Positions 1-7,680 of a stretch of DNA of 64,000 bases are shown here, in pieces. The position numbers were made by a program, and so were the translations under genes. The first letter of the stretch is position 1; each line of letters begins with the position of its first letter. The stretch is from Rhodopseudomonas palustris (GTDB lineage: Bacteria; Pseudomonadota; Alphaproteobacteria; Rhizobiales; Xanthobacteraceae). The stretch is from contig NZ_QKQS01000023.1 in NCBI RefSeq assembly GCF_003226555.1, positions 1,369,263 to 1,433,262 on the forward strand, read 5' to 3'. Below the pieces are notes generated by a model, which did not search any database, was not told where the DNA came from, and saw only the letters and a list, made by a program, of their open reading frames with translations.

Positions 1-640
1 GCGCAGTGCGTAGAGCTGCGACACGTCGGCCGTGAAGGTATCGCACTGGCCGTCTTTGTAGGCCTTCACCACGTCGTCGAACTTGTCGGCCTTGACCTCC
101 TGATACTTCATGTTGTTGGCGCGGAAGTAGTCGGCGAGGTTGAGCTGGGTGGTGGTGCCGTTCTGGACGCAGACCTTGCTGCCGTCGAGTTCGACCGCGC
201 CGTCGATCTTGCGCGACGCCGGAACCATGAAGCCCTGGCCGTCGTAATAGGCGACCGCCGGGAAATACAGGTCGTAATTGGTCTCGCGCGACATGCTCCA
301 GGTCGAGTTGCGCGACAGAATGTCGACCTTGCGGCTCTGCAGTTCCTTGAAGCGCTCGCTGGCATCGAGCGGCAGGAACTTGACCTTGGTCGGGTCGTCG
401 AAGATTGCCGCCGCCACGGCGCGGCAGAAGTCGACGTCGAAGCCGCTCCAATTGCCCTTGTCGTCGGGTGTTGCGAAGCCGGGCAGGCCCTTGTTGACGC
501 CGCACAGCACGGCGTCGCGGCGGATGGTGCGCTTCAGCGTCTTGGTATCGTAGCGCTCATAAGTGATCGCCGCCGCCGCGATGCCGGCAGCGACCACGAG
601 CCCGATCGCGAGCCCGGTCTGAAACGTCCGTTTGAACATG
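1..640 (-). CDS. aapJ: General L-amino acid ABC transporter substrate-binding protein (AapJ/BztA family), 3' end cut by window
   Basis: The gene reads leftwards from an ATG at 640 and runs off the window edge without a stop, leaving about 213 codons of a family usually near 340 residues long. It begins with a hydrophobic signal/anchor segment (about residues 8-25). The mature part carries the family signature VLCGVNKGLPGF, then GFDVDFCRAVAAAIFDD and an RFKELQSRKVDILSRN-type stretch, typical of polar amino-acid binding proteins. Family knowledge says such a protein captures broad-specificity L-amino acids in the periplasm and delivers them to AapQMP; those partners would lie beyond the window if present. 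No strong ribosome binding site is visible. AapJ is preferred over a single-substrate binding protein because of the VNKGLPGF block. Confidence 0.85.
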
Positions 641-685
641 CTGAGTCTTTCGTGATGAGCCAGGAAGGCGGGCGCGAGGGGCGCG

Positions 686-1279
686 TTACAGCTCGGGCCG
701 TTGCCGGACCACCACCTTAGTGCCGACCGGCACGCGGTCGTAAAGGTCCATCACGTCGGCATTGACCAGCCGGAAGCAGCCGGACGAAATCGCGGTGCCG
801 ATGGTGTCGGGCCGGTTGGTGCCGTGGATGCGATACACCGTCGAGCCGAGATACATCGCCCGCGCGCCGAGCGGATTGCCTGGGCCGCCGGCCATGAAGC
901 GCGGCAGATAGGGCTGGCGCTGGATCATCTCCGGCGGTGGCACCCAGTCCGGCCATTCGGCCTTGCGCGAGATCTTCAGCAGCCCCTTCCACTGAAAGCC
1001 TTCGCGGCCGACGCCGATGCCGTACCGCAACGCGCGATTGTTGCCCTGAACCAGATACAGATAGCGTTCGGAGGTCTGCACGATGATCGTGCCGGGCGCC
1101 TCGGTGGTGCGGAAGTACACCATCTGCTTCTGCCATTCGGGCGGCAGCACGTAGCTGTCATCAGCGACCAGACCGGGCTCGTCGCCGACATCCTGCTGCT
1201 GCGTGTAGCCCGGCACGGACGAAAGCGTGATCAGGGCTGCCGCAACTGCCACCCGGCCCAACAAGCGCGGAAATTTCAT
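686..1279 (-). CDS. L,D-transpeptidase (YkuD/ErfK family)
   Basis: This is a periplasmic peptidoglycan cross-linking or lipoprotein-attaching enzyme. The ATG at 1279 is chosen over an upstream in-frame ATG at 1318 because it follows a GGGGGT ribosome binding site and starts directly with a signal peptide (MKFPRLLGRVAVAAALITL). The product has 197 residues. The YkuD domain covers about residues 50-197, with the catalytic core HGTNRPDTIG followed by SSGCFRL; that cysteine is the only one in the protein and would be the nucleophile. It stands alone between the amino-acid binding protein gene and the cytochrome bd operon. A second member of the family is at 32998-33639. Confidence 0.9.
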   Translation of the reverse strand: MKFPRLLGRVAVAAALITLSSVPGYTQQQDVGDEPGLVADDSYVLPPEWQKQMVYFRTTEAPGTIIVQTSERYLYLVQGNNRALRYGIGVGREGFQWKGLLKISRKAEWPDWVPPPEMIQRQPYLPRFMAGGPGNPLGARAMYLGSTVYRIHGTNRPDTIGTAISSGCFRLVNADVMDLYDRVPVGTKVVVRQRPEL

Positions 1280-1319
1280 GATACCCCCATCGCGAACCAC
1301 CGGTGGGCTATGTATCACG

Positions 1320-1451
1320 TCAGCTCTTGCCGATCCACAACCGCAGCAGCAGCGAGACCAGCGTCACCGCGCCGACACCGGCGAGCCATAGCGCCACGAA
1401 CCACAGCAGTCGTCGTGGCAGCGGGCTCTTCGGTTCAATCGGCGCGCTCAA
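1320..1451 (-). CDS. DUF2474 small membrane protein, putative cytochrome bd accessory subunit
   Basis: A 43-residue protein starting at a TTG (1451-1449) that overlaps the cydB stop codon (TTGA arrangement). The start follows from this overlap and from the DUF2474-like beginning LSAPIEPKSPLPRRLLWF; no ATG lies nearby in frame. A single transmembrane helix spans about residues 16-37 and the charged N-terminus holds PLPRR. Family knowledge: DUF2474 proteins are encoded right after cydAB and are thought to be small subunits analogous to CydX that stabilise the oxidase. The function is inferred from position and family only. Confidence 0.75.
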   Translation of the reverse strand: MSAPIEPKSPLPRRLLWFVALWLAGVGAVTLVSLLLRLWIGKS

Positions 1452-2458
1452 TGGTAGCCGGTCTCCGGATCGACCTTTCCGCGGAATACCCAATAGGCCC
1501 ACGCGGTGTAGACGAGGATGATCGGCACCAGGATGGCGACTCCGACCAGCATGAAGATCTGGCTGTTCTCCGGCGCGGCGGCCTGCCAGATGGTGATGCT
1601 GCGCGGCACCACATAGGGCCACAGGCTAATGCCGAGTCCGGCATAGGACAGCGCGAACAGGCACAGGGCGAGCAGGAACGGCTGGTAATCGCGTCGCTGC
1701 GCCAGCGCCCGCAGCAGCAGCGCGGTGACGACGGCGAGCGCGAGCGGGACCTGCGCGGTGGCGAGCACGTTGGGCCAGGCGAACCAACGCTGCGAATAGT
1801 CGTAGCTGAGGAACGGCGTCGCGGCGCTGACGGCGACAATCGCAGCGAGCAGCGCGAACAGCAGCCAGCGGCTCAGCCGATAAGCCATCTCGCGCAGATC
1901 GCCGGTGGTCTTCATCACCAGCCAGGTGGCGCCGAGCAGCGTGTAGCCGACCACCAGCGCGACACCGGTGAGCAGGCTGAACGGTGTCAGCCAATCCCAC
2001 CACCCGCCCGCATAGGCTCGGCCTTCCACGGTGACGCCCTGCAGCAGCGCACCGAGCGCGATGCCTTGGGCCAATGCTGCCACCAGCGAGCCGAGAAAGA
2101 ACGCGAGGTCCCAGCGATTGCGTTCGCGCTGGGTGCGCCAGCGAAACTCGAACGCGACGCCGCGAAACACCAGTCCGAGCAGCATCGCAATGATCGGCGT
2201 GTACAGCGCCGGCATCAGCACCGCATAGGCCAGCGGAAACGCCGCGAACAACCCGCCGCCGCCGAGCACCAGCCAGGTCTCGTTGCCGTCCCACACCGGC
2301 GCGACGCTGTTCATGACGACGTCACGGTCGCGTTTGGAGCGGAACAGCGGAAACAGAATGCCGAGACCGAGGTCGAAGCCGTCCATCACCACATAGACGA
2401 ACACCGCAAAGGCGATGATGAAGGCCCAGATCGTCGCGATGTCGTAAACAATAGTCAC
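1448..2458 (-). CDS. cydB: Cytochrome bd ubiquinol oxidase subunit II (cyanide-insensitive type)
   Basis: Subunit II of the quinol oxidase that reduces oxygen to water at the inner membrane without pumping protons. The 336-residue product starts at a GTG (2458) with TIVYDIATIWAFII, the usual CydB N-terminus; an in-frame ATG further upstream would overlap cydA and add an unrelated arginine-rich tail. The VVMDGFDLGLGILFPLF block and the later WDGNETWLVLGG motif are diagnostic. About eight to nine membrane helices are visible. It lies 13 bases after cydA and its stop overlaps the DUF2474 start, so the three genes should be co-translated. Confidence 0.95.
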   Translation of the reverse strand: MTIVYDIATIWAFIIAFAVFVYVVMDGFDLGLGILFPLFRSKRDRDVVMNSVAPVWDGNETWLVLGGGGLFAAFPLAYAVLMPALYTPIIAMLLGLVFRGVAFEFRWRTQRERNRWDLAFFLGSLVAALAQGIALGALLQGVTVEGRAYAGGWWDWLTPFSLLTGVALVVGYTLLGATWLVMKTTGDLREMAYRLSRWLLFALLAAIVAVSAATPFLSYDYSQRWFAWPNVLATAQVPLALAVVTALLLRALAQRRDYQPFLLALCLFALSYAGLGISLWPYVVPRSITIWQAAAPENSQIFMLVGVAILVPIILVYTAWAYWVFRGKVDPETGYH

Positions 2459-2471
2459 AGCCGAATCCTGC

Positions 2472-3878
2472 TCAACTGAATCTGCGGGTGGCGATCGCGG
2501 GTGCCGGCGTGATGCCGGCGGCGCGTTCGGGCGCATCGCCGCGCGGACCTTCCTCGCCATGATGCGGCGGGTGCGCCATCAGACGCAGGATGTAGACCAC
2601 GCCTGCAATGAAGATGACGAAGTACACCACTATGAAGGCGATCAGCGAGGTCGCCACCGCCGGCGCCGCGAGCGGCGAAACCGAGTCGGTGGTGCGGAGC
2701 AGGCCGAACACCGTGAACGGCTGTCGGCCGGTCTCGGTGGTCACCCAGCCGGCCAGCACGGCGATGAAGCCGGCTGGGCCCATCGCCAGCGCGAACCGGT
2801 GCAGGGGGCGGGATTCGAACAGCCGGCCGCGCCAGCGCAGCCACAGGCTGAACAGGCCGAGGCCGAGCATCAGGAAGCCGAGCGACACCATCACCCGGAA
2901 CGACCCGAAGGTGATCGGTACCGGCGGCCAGTCTTCGCGCGGCACGGTGTCGAGGCCCGCGAGCGGTGCGTCGAGCGAATGCTTCAGGATCAGCGACGAC
3001 AGCTTGGGAATTTCCAGCGCGTAGCGCACCACGGCCGCGTCCTGGTCGGGCAGGCCGAACAGGATCAGCGGCGCGCCGTCCGGATGACTCTGGTAATGGC
3101 CTTCCATCGCCATCACTTTGGCGGGCTGGTGCTCCAGCGTGTTGAGGCCGTGGGCGTCGCCGGCGAAAATCTGGATCGGCGCCACCACCGCGATCATCCA
3201 CATCGCCATCGAGAACATCATCCGCGCGCCGGGCTGCCGGGTGTTGCTCAACAGGTGATAAGCGCCGACCGCACCGACCACCAGCGCAGTCGTCAGGTAG
3301 GCGGCGAGCACCATGTGCAACAGGCGATAGGGAAACGACGGATTGAAGATCAGCTTGAACCAGTCGACCGCGACGAATTGTCCGGCGTCGTTGATGGCGT
3401 AGCCTGCGGGCGTTTGCATCCAGGAATTCGCCGACAGAATCCAGAACGCCGAAATCAACGTGCCGATCGCGACCATCATCGTGGCAAGGAAATGCAACCG
3501 CGGTCCGACAAGCTTGAGGCCGAACAGCATCACGCCGAGAAAACCCGCCTCGAGGAAGAACGCGGTCAGGACCTCGTAAGCCATCAACGGCCCGAGCACA
3601 GGTCCGGTCTTGTCGGAGAACGCCGCCCAGTTGGTGCCGAACTGATAGGACATCACGATGCCCGACACCACGCCCATGCCGAACGCGATCGCGAAGATCT
3701 TCATCCAGTAGTTGAACAGGTTGATGAAGACTTCGCGCTTGGTCCACAGCCACAGCGCTTCCAGCACAGCGAGAAAACTCGCCAAGCCGATCGAAAAGGC
3801 CGGGAAGATGATGTGAAACGACATCGTGAAGGCGAACTGGAGGCGCGCCAGCACCACCGCATCAAGACTTTCGAACAT
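2472..3878 (-). CDS. cydA: Cytochrome bd ubiquinol oxidase subunit I (CioA-like, short Q-loop)
   Basis: Subunit I carries the three haems and the quinol site. The 468-residue protein has the axial-ligand segment MSFHIIFPAF (His22), the LHMVLAAYLTTALVVGAVGA helix with the second haem ligand region, and a GSFRVMVSLGFLMLG helix carrying a methionine ligand. It is shorter than E. coli CydA because the Q-loop is short, which is typical of the CIO (cyanide-insensitive) branch. It is the first gene of cydA-cydB-DUF2474. A perfect 14-base palindrome lies 29 bases upstream of the start and may be the operator. No cydDC genes are in the window. Confidence 0.95.
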   Translation of the reverse strand: MFESLDAVVLARLQFAFTMSFHIIFPAFSIGLASFLAVLEALWLWTKREVFINLFNYWMKIFAIAFGMGVVSGIVMSYQFGTNWAAFSDKTGPVLGPLMAYEVLTAFFLEAGFLGVMLFGLKLVGPRLHFLATMMVAIGTLISAFWILSANSWMQTPAGYAINDAGQFVAVDWFKLIFNPSFPYRLLHMVLAAYLTTALVVGAVGAYHLLSNTRQPGARMMFSMAMWMIAVVAPIQIFAGDAHGLNTLEHQPAKVMAMEGHYQSHPDGAPLILFGLPDQDAAVVRYALEIPKLSSLILKHSLDAPLAGLDTVPREDWPPVPITFGSFRVMVSLGFLMLGLGLFSLWLRWRGRLFESRPLHRFALAMGPAGFIAVLAGWVTTETGRQPFTVFGLLRTTDSVSPLAAPAVATSLIAFIVVYFVIFIAGVVYILRLMAHPPHHGEEGPRGDAPERAAGITPAPAIATRRFS

Positions 3879-3906
3879 CCCACCGACCCGTAGACGTAAC
3901 GGAAGA

Positions 3907-3920
3907 TGATGTGCACATCA
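3907..3920. promoter_or_regulatory. Perfect palindrome upstream of cydA, possible operator
   Basis: TGATGTGCACATCA is a perfect 14-base palindrome centred about 35 bases upstream of the cydA start codon. It resembles CRP/FNR-family half sites (TGAT...ATCA), but the half-site spacing is six rather than the four bases of a canonical FNR box. It is therefore called only a candidate operator for oxygen- or redox-responsive control of cydAB. Confidence 0.4.
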
Positions 3921-4386
3921 CCGATGCGGCTATGTATCGTCGCACTGCACCAATGCCTAGTCTACCGCCGTTAACAATTGCGCGACGGCGCTGCATTCAA
4001 TCGACGATGGTGCGGTTTGTTTCGGATTTGCGGGCGCGCGCATCTCGCTGCGTCAACACATCGCATCGGCATGCCTCAAACGAGCGAAAACCCGGACGAG
4101 GGGGCATCTCGTCCGGGTCCCTTGGAGGCCTACGATGGGGTGTCGGAGGCTTTGGAATTTCGCTGTCGCGCCACCGGTGTTCGAGGTCGCTGCGTCGACG
4201 GAGATCACCCTAGCAGGCCGATCTTTCCGTTCGATGTCGTCGATCGTTTCAATTGTTTCGTTTCACGATCGAGCAGCCGCATCGAATATATATCCACCAC
4301 CACATCGTGGCGCGAGAGCGGCGGACAAGAACCGCTCCAAACTGCGGTCGTGCGACCAAGCGGCGCGGATCGGCCCGCATGCGACG
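3921..4386. other. Intergenic region between cydA and the ECF sigma gene
   Basis: About 470 bases without a convincing gene. Open frames on the plus strand (3978-4421 and 4135-5259) look non-coding and the second runs antisense to the sigma gene. The region holds the hairpin at 4090-4118 and an inverted repeat CGATCGT-N17-ACGATCG (4241-4271) that encloses a GTTTCGT-rich stretch, a motif seen again upstream of the sigma gene. Confidence 0.6.
4086..4118 (-). terminator. Rho-independent terminator, minus strand
   Basis: An 11-base-pair perfect stem (ACCCGGACGAG at 4090-4100 against 4108-4118) closes a 7-base loop. On the minus strand it is followed by a short T run, complementary to the A run at 4087-4090. 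It lies about 270 bases downstream of the ECF sigma gene and should end that transcript before cydA. Confidence 0.75.
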
Positions 4387-4998
4387 TCAGGCCGCGAGGC
4401 TTTCGACGCCGTGCCGCTTGAGCAATTCGGCGAGCTGCTTGCGGGCGTAGAACATCCGGGTCTTCACCGTGCTCTGCGGAATGCCGACGATGCGCCCGAC
4501 CTCCTCGACCGACATCTCATGATAGTAGACCAGATTGATGATCTGGCGATGCGCCGGCGACAGTTTGTCGATGCAGGCGCGCAGGATGTCGCTGGTGCGG
4601 CTGCGATCCAGTGCCGTCTCCGGCGAGTCCGAGTCGTCGGCGATCTCCAGCACGTCGTCCTGATCGATGTCTTCGTGCTGTCGCTGGCGCAGCGCGGTCA
4701 GCGCCTTGAAGCGGGCGATCGACAGCAGCCAGGTCGACACTTGGGCGCGGCCTTCGAACTGCCGGGCGGTCCGCCACACGTCGAGGAACACCTGGCTGAC
4801 CAGATCTTCGGCGGTGGCGGCGTCGCGCACCATCCGCAGGATGAAGCGATACACCCTGACATTGTGCCGGGCGTACAGCGTGTGCATCGCAGTCCGGTCG
4901 CCGTCCGCAATGTTGGCGAGCAGCGTTTCATCGCTCGTGGCTCTGGCGGCGAGGATGCCCAAGCGGCCGGCGTCGTTGAGCGCAATGACGTTCTGCAT
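4387..4998 (-). CDS. ECF-family RNA polymerase sigma factor
   Basis: A 203-residue sigma-70-family protein with region 2 at about residues 40-105 (RFILRMVRDAATAEDLVSQVFLDVWR) and region 4 at about 145-195 (LSPAHRQIINLVYYHEMSVEEVGRIVGIPQSTVKTRMFYARKQL). It lacks regions 1 and 3, as expected of ECF factors. No recognisable anti-sigma gene sits next to it, so it is probably controlled transcriptionally or by the neighbouring two-component genes. Upstream (5090-5144) there are several GTTTCGT/ACGAAAC motifs, one pair forming an inverted repeat, which could be its operator or its own promoter. The target regulon cannot be read from this sequence. Confidence 0.9.
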   Translation of the reverse strand: MQNVIALNDAGRLGILAARATSDETLLANIADGDRTAMHTLYARHNVRVYRFILRMVRDAATAEDLVSQVFLDVWRTARQFEGRAQVSTWLLSIARFKALTALRQRQHEDIDQDDVLEIADDSDSPETALDRSRTSDILRACIDKLSPAHRQIINLVYYHEMSVEEVGRIVGIPQSTVKTRMFYARKQLAELLKRHGVESLAA

Positions 4999-5108
4999 GA
5001 CGAGCTCCCTTCGTGCCGCACTCCCCTGCGGCGTGTTGGGAGAACTACTAGTCAGCTACCGTTTCAGGAGGTCTGCGCCGGAGCGGAAAATGGTTTCGTG
5101 CCACGCTT

Positions 5109-5144
5109 GAATTGTTTCGTCTCGAAGGGGGTGACGAAACATTC
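5109..5144. promoter_or_regulatory. Inverted repeat GAATTGTTTCGTC / GACGAAACATTC upstream of the ECF sigma gene
   Basis: The left arm (5109-5121) and right arm (5133-5144) are complementary apart from one extra T, with an 11-base spacer. A further copy of the core (TGGTTTCGTG) is at 5091-5100 and another at 4250-4262. The position 110-145 bases upstream of the sigma gene suggests an operator or a stable hairpin in the 5' leader. Which of the two cannot be decided from sequence. Confidence 0.4.
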
Positions 5145-5170
5145 GGCGCAAAAAGACGAGCCAGATCAGG

Positions 5171-5196
5171 GCATCCGTCGATCGCGACGGGATGCC
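5171..5196 (-). terminator. Possible terminator after the response regulator gene
   Basis: An imperfect hairpin (GCATC-CGTCG against CGACG-GGATGC) begins 8 bases after the regulator stop codon. On the minus strand a CTTTTTG run follows about 15 bases later. The stem and T run are separated, so this may be a weak terminator. Confidence 0.35.
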
Positions 5197-5203
5197 GGCG
5201 GGG

Positions 5204-5944
5204 TCAGGGGCGGTCGCTGGCGGGCGAGAACAAATAGCCCCCGCCGCGAATTGTCCTGATTACGGCTGGTTTTGTCGGGTCCGGCTCGATCTTGCGGCGG
5301 ATCCGCATGATGCGGAGATCGACGGCGCGGTCGAACGCTTCGGCGTCGCGCGCATTGGCCAGCTCCAGCAGCCGTTCGCGCGACAGCACTCGCTTCGGAT
5401 TGGCGGCGAACACCTTCAGCAGGCCGAATTCCGACGCGGTTAGCGGATGCTCGTTGCCGTCGTCGTCGCGCAGCGCCTGGGCTTCGAGATCGAGCCATTT
5501 GGTGCCGAACCGGACGAGCTGGGCGCTATCGGTCTTGACTGGACTCGCCGTCTCGGCGGCGGCCGGCTTCGGCGGTGCTGCGCGGCGCAGCACCGACCGA
5601 ATGCGCGCCATCAATTCACGTAGCTCGCAGGGTTTGGCGATGTAGTCGTCGGCGCCGAGTTCGAGGCCGACGACGCGGTCGATTGGCGAGGCGGTCGCGG
5701 TCAGCATAATCACCGGGACGTTGGACCTCGCCTTGAGGTCGCGGATGATCGACAGCCCGTCTTCTTCCGGCATGTTGAGATCGAGCACCACCAGATCCGG
5801 CAGCTTGGCGGCGATCTCGGCGCGCAGGCTCTTGCCGCCGTCGCACAGCGTGACGGCGAAGCCGTGCATCTTCAGATAGTCGCCCACCATTTCGCGGGCC
5901 GGGGCTTCGTCGTCGACGACGATAATGTGCGGATTCTGGCTCAT
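5204..5944 (-). CDS. OmpR/PhoB-family response regulator
   Basis: A 246-residue two-component output protein. The receiver domain (about residues 5-120) has the acidic pair VDDE, phospho-acceptor Asp55 (LVVLDLNMPEEDG) and the KPCELREL lysine region. A winged-helix DNA-binding domain follows (about 150-240, ending RTIRGGGYLF). The ATG at 5944 overlaps the stop of the hybrid kinase gene (ATGA), which fixes the start; the frame stays open upstream but only antisense to the kinase. It should be the final phosphate acceptor of the relay encoded by the next two genes. Targets are unknown; the divergent ugpB-like gene and the downstream sigma gene are the obvious candidates. Confidence 0.93.
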   Translation of the reverse strand: MSQNPHIIVVDDEAPAREMVGDYLKMHGFAVTLCDGGKSLRAEIAAKLPDLVVLDLNMPEEDGLSIIRDLKARSNVPVIMLTATASPIDRVVGLELGADDYIAKPCELRELMARIRSVLRRAAPPKPAAAETASPVKTDSAQLVRFGTKWLDLEAQALRDDDGNEHPLTASEFGLLKVFAANPKRVLSRERLLELANARDAEAFDRAVDLRIMRIRRKIEPDPTKPAVIRTIRGGGYLFSPASDRP

Positions 5945-7680
5945 GACAGCGATGCGGCGGGCAAGGTGATGGTGAAGGTTGCGCCCTGGCCGGGACCGGG
6001 GCTCGCGGCTGTGACCTGGCCGCCGTGCATGTCGACGATCTTCTTGACGATCGACAGCCCGAGGCCGGTCGAGCTCTCGCCGGCGGTCGGCTTGGCGGAC
6101 AGCCGCTGGAACCGGCCGAACAACCGGCCGAGGTCTTCCGGCGACAGACCGGCGCCTTCGTCGGAGACGCGGATCACGGTGCCGTCGTCGTCGCCGTCGA
6201 CCTGGAGCGCAATCTTGCCGCCGACCGGGCTGTATTTGATGGCGTTGCTGACCAGATTGTCGATCGCCTCGCGCATCCGGTCGGAATCGCACATCGTGGT
6301 GCAGGATTCCGGCGTCGAAACCGAGATCTCCTGCTGCTTGTTCTGCGCCATCGGCCGGTTGGCCTCCGCAACCTCGCCGACCAATGCGGCGAGGTCGACC
6401 GGCTCACGCCGGATCGAGATGTCGAATGCGTCGGCCATCGCGTCCGAAATCAAATGGTCGACCATCAGGGTGAGCCGTCTGGTCGCATCGCGGATGTGAT
6501 CGACCTGGGCGATCACGTGGTCTTTGGAGGCTTCGGCGCCGATCAGTTCGGTCAGCATCTCGGTCCGGCCGAGGATGACGCCGAGCGGGTTCTTCAGATC
6601 GTGGGCGACGGTGCCGAGGATCTCGTTCTTGAACGCGTTGGCGCGCTGCAGCCGCAGCCACTGCGTCGACAGCCGGCGGTTGGCCAGCGTCAACGCCCGG
6701 GTGCGCTGCGCCACCCGCTCTTCGAGCTGGGTATTCGCCTCGTGCAGTTGCCGATACAGAATGACGTTGTCAAACGCGATCGACAACCGGCCGCCGAAGA
6801 TCTCGACCAGCGAACGGTCGGTCTCCGACAGTTCGCGTTCGGCCTGCAGCAGCACCACCACCTCGCGGCCGCTGCCGGTGCGAATGTACAGCACGGTGCG
6901 GTGGTCGGCGAATTCGTGCTTGCGGCGCCGGAACGCTTCCTCGACCATCTGTCGGAGATTGAGGTCGAGCGAATTGGTTTGGCCGGTCGCGCTGATGAAG
7001 CGGCTGTAGCAACCGGACCCCGCCAGAACCGCAAATTCCTCACCGGCGTCTCGCAATACAAGGATACCGGCGCAATCGACATTGAGCAGCGAGGCCAGCT
7101 GGGTCAGCACGCCCTCGGCGAGCCGCTGCATCGATTTGAAGTCGTACAGCGTCGAGGCGGCGTCGATTATGATCTCGAGCCCGCGCCGCGTCTGCACCAT
7201 GCGTTCGAGTTGCTGGTAACTGCGCAGCGCGGCGGTCAGCGATGTGAACAGCTTGTCGGCGGTCAGCTCGGTCTTGGCCTTGTAGTCGTTGATGTCGTAA
7301 TCGACGATGACACGTCGCTCAGGTGCCTGGCCCGGCTGTCCGGTACGCAGGATGATGCGCACGGTCTCGTTCTTCAGCTCGTTGCGGATGAACTCGACCA
7401 AGTCGAGGCCGGCAGCGTCGGTCTCCATGATCACGTCGAGCAGAACCGCGGCGATGTCGGGGTTGGCACGCATCAGTTCGCGGCCTTCGGCGCCGGAATA
7501 GGCCGACACGATTTCCAGGCCCTGGCCGTTCAGGCTGTAGTCGCTGAGCGCGAACCGCGTGCCGTCGTGAACCGCGGTGTCGTCGTCGATCACCGCGATC
7601 TTCCATTTCCGTGCGCCCGATACCTCCGGCGTCGAATCGGTGTCTTCGATCAGCTCGAGGATATCGTCCTGGTCGGCCAT
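5941..7680 (-). CDS. Cytoplasmic hybrid histidine kinase with receiver and DUF3369 domains
   Basis: A 579-residue protein without membrane segments. Order of domains: receiver (about 25-155, IDDD acidic triad, Asp82 in VLLDVIMETD, Lys region NDYKAKTEL), DUF3369/GAF-like sensor (about 160-310), coiled coil (310-345), HisKA with His360 (GTVAHDLKNPLG), and HATPase with GAGLSPEDLGRLFGRF and SSTGLGLSIVKK. DUF3369 is usually found in receiver-linked signalling proteins. The start at 7680 overlaps the upstream kinase by 31 bases and its stop overlaps the response regulator. This suggests a phosphorelay in which the membrane kinase charges the receiver of this protein. Confidence 0.9.
   Translation of the reverse strand: MADQDDILELIEDTDSTPEVSGARKWKIAVIDDDTAVHDGTRFALSDYSLNGQGLEIVSAYSGAEGRELMRANPDIAAVLLDVIMETDAAGLDLVEFIRNELKNETVRIILRTGQPGQAPERRVIVDYDINDYKAKTELTADKLFTSLTAALRSYQQLERMVQTRRGLEIIIDAASTLYDFKSMQRLAEGVLTQLASLLNVDCAGILVLRDAGEEFAVLAGSGCYSRFISATGQTNSLDLNLRQMVEEAFRRRKHEFADHRTVLYIRTGSGREVVVLLQAERELSETDRSLVEIFGGRLSIAFDNVILYRQLHEANTQLEERVAQRTRALTLANRRLSTQWLRLQRANAFKNEILGTVAHDLKNPLGVILGRTEMLTELIGAEASKDHVIAQVDHIRDATRRLTLMVDHLISDAMADAFDISIRREPVDLAALVGEVAEANRPMAQNKQQEISVSTPESCTTMCDSDRMREAIDNLVSNAIKYSPVGGKIALQVDGDDDGTVIRVSDEGAGLSPEDLGRLFGRFQRLSAKPTAGESSTGLGLSIVKKIVDMHGGQVTAASPGPGQGATFTITLPAASLS

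Noticed and set aside
701..2479. 592-codon plus-strand open frame
   Set aside because: It lies antisense to the L,D-transpeptidase and cydB genes, has Gln/His/Arg-rich composition typical of a shadow frame in GC-rich DNA, and shows no domain.
2559..3893. 444-codon plus-strand open frame
   Set aside because: Antisense shadow of cydA with extreme Arg/His/Gln content.
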